Origin: Hedera helix
Taxonomy: Eukaryota; Streptophyta; Magnoliopsida; Apiales; Araliaceae
Assembly (NCBI GenBank): GCA_947179155.2
Contig: OX359266.1
Span: forward strand, 13,468,098 to 13,532,097
Direction: 5' to 3'
Length of the DNA: 64,000 nucleotides
The notes under the pieces were generated by a model. That model did no database searches. It worked only from the letters and a program-made list of their open reading frames with translations, and was not told the origin of the DNA. Below are positions 56,961 through 64,000 of the stretch, one piece after another; the stretch's first letter is position 1, and each line of letters begins with the position of its first letter. A program made the translations under genes and the position numbers.

Positions 56961-57135
56961 AGTTTTTGGCGCCGTTGCCGGGGAACGGTTTTAATAATTA
57001 GTTTATTATTAAGTTTTATTAGTTTAATTTTAATTTAAAAGTTTTATTCTTTTGTTTTACCTTTGCTTTTATCTAACTTTCATCAGGTAGAGTTTGCCCT
57101 TGCTTTCTGGAAGAAGTTGCTTTTAGTATTTTGTG

Positions 57136-58219
57136 TATGCACACGAGATCTAAAGGTCCGAAACTAGAGCCTTACGAAGACGACATATAACGAAGGTTCC
57201 GTAGAATTCGCACTTATATTCGGACGACTCTAGAAAGTCAAGAAAGAATGGTTGAGGAAGAACAGAAAACACTGCGGGAGTATGCTATGCCACAAGTGAC
57301 GGAAATTCAATCTAGCATCACAAGGCCCGCCATCACAGCAACAAATTTTGAGATCAAACCCGGAACTATTCAGATGATCCAAAACTCGGTTCAGTTTGGG
57401 GGTTTGCCGAATGATGACCCCAACGACCACATTGTCGGCTTCTTGGAGATATGCGACACATTCAAATATAATGGGGTGATGGAGGATGCTATTAGACTGA
57501 GGCTATTCCCATTCACACTGAGAGACAAAGCCAAGAGCTGGTTACACTCCTTGCCTGCAGGATCCATTATAACGTGGAATGATTTGGCACAAAAATTTCT
57601 TGCCAAATTCTTTCCACCAGCAAAGACGGCAAAGATGCGGAACGATATCACTTCTTTCGTTCAGCATGACTCGGAGTCACTGTATGAAGCTTGGGAGAGA
57701 TTCAAAGATTTGCTACGGAGATGTCCACATCATGGAATTCCTAAGTGGTTGCAAGTCCAAACCTTCTACAATGGTCTATTCAGTCAGATTAGGACGAACA
57801 TAGATGCAGCAGCTGGTGGAGCATTGATGGGAAAGAATATTGAAGAAACGTACAACCTGCTTGAAAATATGGCAGCGAATAACTATCAATGGCCTACAGC
57901 TAGAACTCATCAGCCAAGAGCAGCAGGTATTTATGAGGTGGATGCCATGACAGCCTTGTCGGCATAAGTAACATCACAACTTTCTGCCATGTCAAAGAAA
58001 ATAGACGTTATGGCAACGCAGAAGAATCAGTTGGAGACAGTTTGTGAGATTTGTGCAGGAGAACACTCAACAGAACATTGTGCTATTAATTCGGAGTCTG
58101 CGCAGTTTATTGGAAATCAAAACAGACAACTGCAATATGGTAATAATGCAAATAATTACAATCCTGGATGGAGGAACCATCCGAATTTTTCATGGACCAA
58201 TAATCAGGCGCAAACTTAA
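57136..58219 (+). pseudogene. Athila-like gag, two in-frame stops
   Basis: ATG 57136 opens MHTRSKGPKLEPYEDDI, then stop TAA at 57187. From 57248: the retrotransposon gag core (FEIKPGTIQMIQNSVQFGGL, DAIRLRLFPFTLRDKAKSWL, GSIITWNDLAQKFLAKFFPP) and IYEVDAMTALSA, stop at 57965, then zinc-knuckle region CEICAGEHSTEHC and NYNPGWRNHPNFSW up to 58219. Apart from the stops the frame is conserved. It has the gag core that the 49754-50923 ORF lacks, while the post-knuckle parts are alike. Confidence 0.88.
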
Positions 58220-58229
58220 ACTCAAGCTC

Positions 58230-60307
58230 CAAAGATTCTTCATTGTTCTTCTAATGTTTCAGGATTTCTTTATGTTGATTCTCTAAGGACTTCTGATATA
58301 TCTGATCTTGTTGAAGGAGCTTGATAGATATGTCTGAAAAAGATGCTTACATTTCCTTATGGAATTCTTCTCCTCCAGAGGTAGCCTTTGCTGTAGTAGA
58401 AGTCTTGAAGATGTTCTTAAAAGCAGTGATTGTATCAAAGAAATTATTGTTCGATGAAGAAGGAACATCAGAAGGTGTCTTAGTGGGAATACTTGGCAGA
58501 GACTGGTTTGTTGCAGTCGTAGAGTCAGGATGCTTTACGACCATTGACTCCACGAGTCTGTTTTTCTTCTGACCTTCATCTTGGTTTACCAACAGTAAAT
58601 AAGGAATGAATATACTTTCTGCATGGCGATAGACTTTGAAGTGTTGAAGATGTTTGATCAGCAGAGTTAGAAAGGATTGAACTCTTGGGAAGTTCTGAGA
58701 AACTATCTTTAAATTAGGAAAGTATGAATAACACCAGCTGATGAAGCTTGTATCTCTGAAATGAATAGTTTTTAACCAGGGCATCCATGGGTAGAACCTT
58801 GTTAACTCCTGACCCTCATGGTCATATAGAACTGTAGTTCGATCTAGGTCTATGTCTTGAAAATTACTCAGTAGTTCTTCCATTGTTATTGAAGCAATTC
58901 TGATTTGATCATTTCCATGATCTATCCATTTCTTTGGCAACTCAGCACCTGGCTTCTCAATTGCTTCCAGTATAATCCTCCTACGAATACCTGATGATGA
59001 AGTTGTTGGAACAGGATGATCATAGCTTTCTGACTCAGTATTTTCAGAGCTAGAGTCCCTTTGTGCTTCATCCTTGAATACTGCTTCCTTTCCTTTTCCT
59101 TTATCAGTCTCTTTAGCCTCATAACCTGATTCCTTTATAATCTCATCATTTGATGCTTTAACTGGCTCAACAGCTGTTTCTTCTAACTTTTCTTCATTTC
59201 TTATAATAACATCATCTTCTCTTGATTCATCAACAGTTTCTTCAGTAGACGTCTCCTCATTATCTGATTTTGACTCACTTGGAGTCACTCCTTCATCTAC
59301 CGACACATCCTCACTTTCATCACTGAGATCAATAATCTTGGGTTGAGCTCCTCCTTTACTTTTCTGCCCTGGGAATTTCATCATTTTTTTAAGACGAGCA
59401 CTTTGTCTTTTTGCTGGCTTGATCTTCTCAGCCTTCAACTTCTTGTTGGATGATTTTGGTGAAAAGAATCCAGTGGGTAGAGACTCATCAGATTATGATG
59501 AATCATCTTTCCTTGTACATGTTTTCCTTTTTCCTTTGTTTTCTTTTGAAGTCTTCTTGCTGCTACTGGGCATCCTTAATCTCTTATTTTCCATAGGATT
59601 CTTCTTCCAGTTGTCAAACAGTTAGGAGACATAACCTTGTGGATATTTAAGGCTTCTCCTTCATCGACTCCAATCTTGTTTTGCAATTTCTTCTTCAGGA
59701 TGATGCTTAAGAATCTTCCATAGAATACCTTTGAGATTGACTTCCCTGAAGCTTTTAATTTTCCAACTTCCTTGACTAACCAGTCATACAGTATAGCACC
59801 AAAGTTTATCTTCTTCTTCATGACAATGACAGACATGATTCTTAGTTGATGATCACTTACCGTGTCATGAGCGGTATCTTTGCATAAGATACATTTGCCT
59901 ACTATCTCTGCCAGGAACTCAAACTCTTCTGGAAACTCCTTTTTCTTCATACCCTTGAGTTGTGGATTCTTCACATACCCCATCAACCTCATTCCTTTAA
60001 CTGTATCTATTTCTTCGAGAGATGATGAATCTTCAATGGTGACTCCCAGACATTTGTTGATTTCGGTATCATCTATCTTGAGTTTTTCTCCTCTAACTTT
60101 TGAAACCAACTCATCATCGTTTACTACTGCGTTTTGATAGAACTCTTTTACCAGACCCGAGTAGACTTTGGTGTTAGCCTCCAAACATTCTGAGAACCTA
60201 GCTTCCCGTACGCTTGTTAGAATATCCTTGAATTTCTTTTTAGAAGACTCAAACTTATCGAAGCCGAGTTGGATGCCTGAAATAACTTGACAGTTTTCCA
60301 TAACCAT
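58230..60307 (-). pseudogene. Accessory ORF of an LTR element, Transposase_32-like domain
   Basis: Reading leftward from 60307: MVMENCQVISGIQLGFDKFE, then KEFYQNAVVNDDELVSKVRG and INKCLGVTIED, which resemble the plant-specific putative transposon domain (Pfam Transposase_32) by the EFY..N and VRG..I....IN..LG pattern. A frameshift near 59615 joins this to a second half starting PMENKRLRMPSSSKKTSKEN, which has one stop (TAA about 59495), a Lys-rich then Glu/Ser-rich acidic region, and a C-terminal part with FYPWMPWLKTIHFRDTSFIS. A coiled-coil-like end runs to about 58230. About 650-690 codons in the original. Such extra ORFs occur in plant LTR elements; function unknown. Confidence 0.6.
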
Positions 60308-62540
60308 GATTTTGATAAAGGATGGGTTTTTGGTCTGTGTATGGATATTTGATGTAGAATGAGTTTTGGTCTTTTGAATGCTTCTGAAAGTGACTAGGGT
60401 GTTCTTGAGATGTGTGAGTTTTTGGTTTAGGGTTTGAAGAGTTTTTGGGAAAATGAGGGAATTGCAGAGTTTTTGGGAAAAAGGATATTGATAACTGATG
60501 GGAAAGGAATACCGTCACTTTGAAATTTGACTTATGCTAGTTCCCTCTTATTTTTGCAGAGGACACATGCCGGATACTCATTTGCAAGACGTGGGCTTTA
60601 ACTTTTGCATCTTCCATAACTGACGCATATCAGTTATCTTAACCCACTTGAGTTTAGAGAGCGTGAATGTCACCTTCCCTGCTTGACAGTTAACTCGGTC
60701 AATTCGTAGAGTGCTCTGCTTTTTACTCTACGATCATTCCCTTTTGAAAGATGACCTTGATTACTGATGTCACAGTTTTCTTGAGTTTCTTTACTCACTT
60801 CTTCTTTCCTTAATAAACTGTGGGTGGCACAACTTTGATGTCGGTTGACTTATGTTGGAGGAAACTCCTTTTCCTTTAAAATCTTGAGTTCTGGAGGATT
60901 ACTAGTGACGCATACAATAAGGAAGCTTAGAAGGGGCATGCCTCTTGATTTGAAACTTAGGATTTGGTTTTTCTCTGAGGTGCTTATCTGAGGAAAGATT
61001 GTCTTGGTTCGTAAGAAGGAATATCAATCATTGTATTCATCTGATGATATGAACTATGGGTTGGTATTTTGCTGTAATAGAGTTTATGGGAAAGATGTTT
61101 GTATGGAGTGCAATCGTAGGATCAAATGCTCTACGATCAGGATATTGATCATAATGACTCTATGATTTAGGGCGATATGGCTGGCTAGATTATCAGTCAT
61201 AGAGTGTAGAGACTCTACGATCTGGGGTGATATGGCTTATCTGGTTTTGAAAATTTCTTCACTGCTTGTGCACTGTTAGGCTTATTAGATTGTTGTTCCC
61301 CCATGGTCGATGCTTCCATCTTAGAGGTTGATAAACTTCTAGTGATCATTTACCTTTGGTTTGTAGAGAACTTTCCCTTTAGACTATCTACTCTATGATT
61401 CCTTGACTGGTGTTGCGATCGTAGAGTTGGTTTGATCTTGTTAGACCTTGCCCTGTGCATTGCTAGGCTTGACGGAATGTTGCTCGCCCACACTTGATAC
61501 TGTCACCTTATGATTGGATTCTCCATCATTGGATCGTAAAGTGTTCTCTTCAATTTTGGCTTCTCTATAATCCCCTTTGAATGATCTTTAATGAGGTTGG
61601 ATCAGCCAAGACACCTGCAGGTTAAATTTTCTAACTTGGTACCCACACTTATTTGGGTCCTGTGAGGTTAGTAATTTTAAGTACCTAGCTTTATCATTCT
61701 TTGAATTCTTAATGTGCATAGCAGTGGATTAATGATGTCAGTTATTTTATGCTACATGAGTATGTGTGTGAGAGGTTTAAAATTGATAAAGCACTTTCAT
61801 GATGTACTGAGTTTTTGAACTTTAGTGGAGTGGTGATCAGTTCTATGTATTGTGCTTCGATGTCTCGTAGAGTTGATCAGTCTCTACGATCCTTCAGAGT
61901 ACATCAATAGATATGACCATACTCTACGAGTTATCAAGAACTTAGATTATTGATTAATGAGTCAAAAGCATAATTCGAAAGAAGGTTAAGGTAGGATAAA
62001 TATCAATCATGGCTACCTCTTTGGTTTTTTTTTGTTTTTTTTTTTTTTTATAAAAAATAACAGAGTTAATGTAAGGAAGTGAATATTGCTAAAGATAATT
62101 CTTTGAGATTTCCTCAATCATAGAGAAGGTTAAAATTCAATCTCAAAACTACTTTAATTAAAGACTTATTCTTTATCAATTAAAAGATCTCTCACAAGAG
62201 TACAAGTAATTTATTTAATAAAGGATATGACATGGTTTAATGAAAGTATTTTAGGAGGACAACGATTCCTTTAAAAGACTTTGAGAAATGTGGATAAATA
62301 ATTTAAACAACCTGTCATGCAATACTATCTTCACAATTAATAATTTCAGTATTTGGAGGAGATAGGATAAAATACCTCACTGCTGTCAATCACTTAATAG
62401 TCAGTGGTTTCGATTTTGATGATGCATATAGTTGTTGTTTTAATGATTTATAGTCCTTCCGATTTTCATTTGTGACACCATTAATTTCTTCATATAGCTG
62501 CATAGAATGATGCATCGAGAAAATCCTTTGTGATGTGGAC
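60308..62540 (-). other. Internal remains of the minus-strand copia-type element
   Basis: Many CTCTACGATC/GATCGTAGAG motifs (for example 60725, 61129, 61211, 61880). On the minus strand near 61669-61632 the reading is NLTGPK, stop, VWVP, like the GPK.VWVPK linker seen before the protease/integrase region in SIRE-type copia elements. The rest shows no recognisable domain. T run at 62024-62050. Confidence 0.45.
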
Positions 62541-64000
62541 TGTGACGACCCCAAATCCGGGTTCCATAACCTCGAGTTTGGTTCTCACTATTCAACACAT
62601 TACTAACAATTAAATACATACATTGCATTTAAATATCGCGGAATAATACATATTGGTTCCCTTCAAAAGGTTACAATACCAGGGTCTATCAACCTTAACA
62701 TAATAACAGTTCCTATCACAAGGAATTACAAAATGTTTAACAACCGTAAATACATAATTAAAGATTTAATTAGCATGCATAAGCTAACTTAAGCTCTGGC
62801 TTTTCCTTTTCCCTTATCCTTCTTTGAGCAATCAGGATTATCTGAAAAATGGTTCATGATATAGCAAGAATGAGCAACTAGTTTGCTCAGCAAGTTTAGA
62901 ACAATCATATAGATTTAATATATCATGAATGAATGGGAAATGTCATCAATGGTTCAACAATAGATATAACAATTGTAAATGAAACAGGATTCAAATTTTA
63001 ATAAACAGAATATTTGAATCTTAAAATGCTGAGTGGTCACTAAGGACCCTGAACTAACGAGGGTATAATAGAGTTTCCTCTGACCCTTTGAGTTGTTTGG
63101 TTTTCAAGGGGATCAGCCTATTCAACCCGCTGTATATGCATTACATTTAGTCACTGGCGCCCAAAGTCGGTTTCCCGACACAAAATCCCCTAATTTAGGG
63201 TTGTTCAATTCTTAGACTTAATATAAGAAATCCGCACCCAACAATGATTTGGATAAGCTTTTAAAAGTATTCAAGTTATTGAATTTAGAAACGCAATGTC
63301 TAGCTGAACTATTAGCTTCAGACATTTTTAATACAGTTCATGAATCAAGAACTAACAAGCTTCAAATGCACTAAGTGCGATTGTATAAACAATATGGATG
63401 TGGAATAATTTTAAATAATTAAACCACTTCAAGCTTTAACAATAAATACAAGTATGGAAACTTGTTCAACGATAATAATTGAGTAGGGTTAGAGAACTTG
63501 CCTGTTTGCTCAGCTACAATAATGGTCTAGCTTTAACTAACTTGCTTTGAAAGACCTAACATTAATGAAGTCGGTCTAATAATTAGTACGACGTATTTGC
63601 ATAACTATACGCTTAATAACGAACTTATTTACCACATAAGTACTAACACATAAATTACATTAGTCAAAACAATATTATTAACCTTATAGACCCTCAATCA
63701 TATTAGGTTAATAATTTAATAAGTTAGAAAATATTTTTCTTAAGTGTTGGACACTTATTAAACCTTTAAACAACTTATTATAATTGTTTAATTAAATTCA
63801 ATTTATTTTATTAACTCAATCTCTTTTTAATTACTATTTAATATTGATTAAATAGAAATTAATTAATTAACTCTAGTTATTATTTAAAATAAATAATAAC
63901 TAATTGTACTTACTTATTATTTAATTATAATTAAATAATAAATAATTATTAACTTAGTTTTAACCTTCTTTAATTTAATGTTAATCAACCAATAATTAAC
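62541..64000. mobile_element. LTR-like end running off the window
   Basis: TGTGACGACCCCAAATCCGG at 62541 is a typical terminus of plant gypsy-type LTRs (the reverse ends GGGTCGTCACA). The following 1.4 kb is AT-rich non-coding DNA. The other end and any coding part are outside the window. Confidence 0.5.

Larger units (their letters stand above)
55696..58230 (+). mobile_element. Truncated Athila-like element
   Basis: LTR 55696-56960, primer site TGGCGCCGTTGCCGGGGA (56967-56984), gag (57136-58219), then an abrupt change to unrelated minus-strand coding DNA at about 58230. No pol and no 3' LTR. Inserted in, or fused to, the minus-oriented copia-type element. Confidence 0.85.

Overview
This is a plant nuclear window, almost certainly eudicot: AT-rich, spliced genes with GT-AG introns, plant-type Ty1/copia, Ty3/gypsy, LINE, hAT, MITE and Helitron-like sequences, and a decayed chloroplast psbD insertion. 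Only one gene looks functional. It is the 3' part of a chloroplast CBS/CorC-domain (CNNM/DUF21) protein, like Arabidopsis At3g13070/At1g55930. Eight + strand exons between 821 and 30431 (990 nt, no frame break) encode both CBS domains, the CorC_HlyC domain and the stop. The N-terminal and membrane-domain exons lie left of the window.

Region 1 (1-30431) is this gene. Its third intron in the window is about 21.4 kb. It holds the psbD insert (1943-2396), a probable short Helitron (4211-4720) and a decayed copia element (4798-22452). The copia carries a LINE (about 5338-12636) and an hAT-type element (13621-19192). The LINE carries its own hAT-type element (5702-7081) and a non-autonomous gypsy-type element (8987-11887). 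The hAT at 13621-19192 contains a second hAT (13933-18893) with transposase remains. Target-site duplications support most of these boundaries. Another intron holds a young relative (23342-26275) of the gag-protease-only LTR element.

Region 2 (30432-44566) is AT-rich non-genic DNA with MITEs, two inverted-repeat elements lodged in (TA)n tracts (31138-31356, 39321-41297), an hAT-like element around the larger one (38274-41883), an aconitase pseudogene (33046-33674, minus), an orphan first-exon-like ORF (34428-34639, minus), and a duplicated piece of the gene's 3' flank (43657-43792).

Region 3 (44567-64000) is LTR-retrotransposon territory. A young gag-only element with Athila/Tat-type primer site (46788-52649, minus) sits inside an older member of its own family. 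Next come remains of a probable SIRE/Maximus-like copia element in minus orientation, with a large accessory ORF (58230-60307) and many copies of a CTCTACGATC motif. It is interrupted by a truncated plus-strand Athila-like element (55696-58230). A further LTR-like end starts at 62541 and runs off the window.

Nothing here is an obvious new cellular system. The most notable material is the transposon biology: nested and self-nested insertion, a gag-protease-only LTR family in two ages, and a palindrome-rich element sitting in a TA microsatellite. All alignments were done by eye. Family names rest on recalled motifs.
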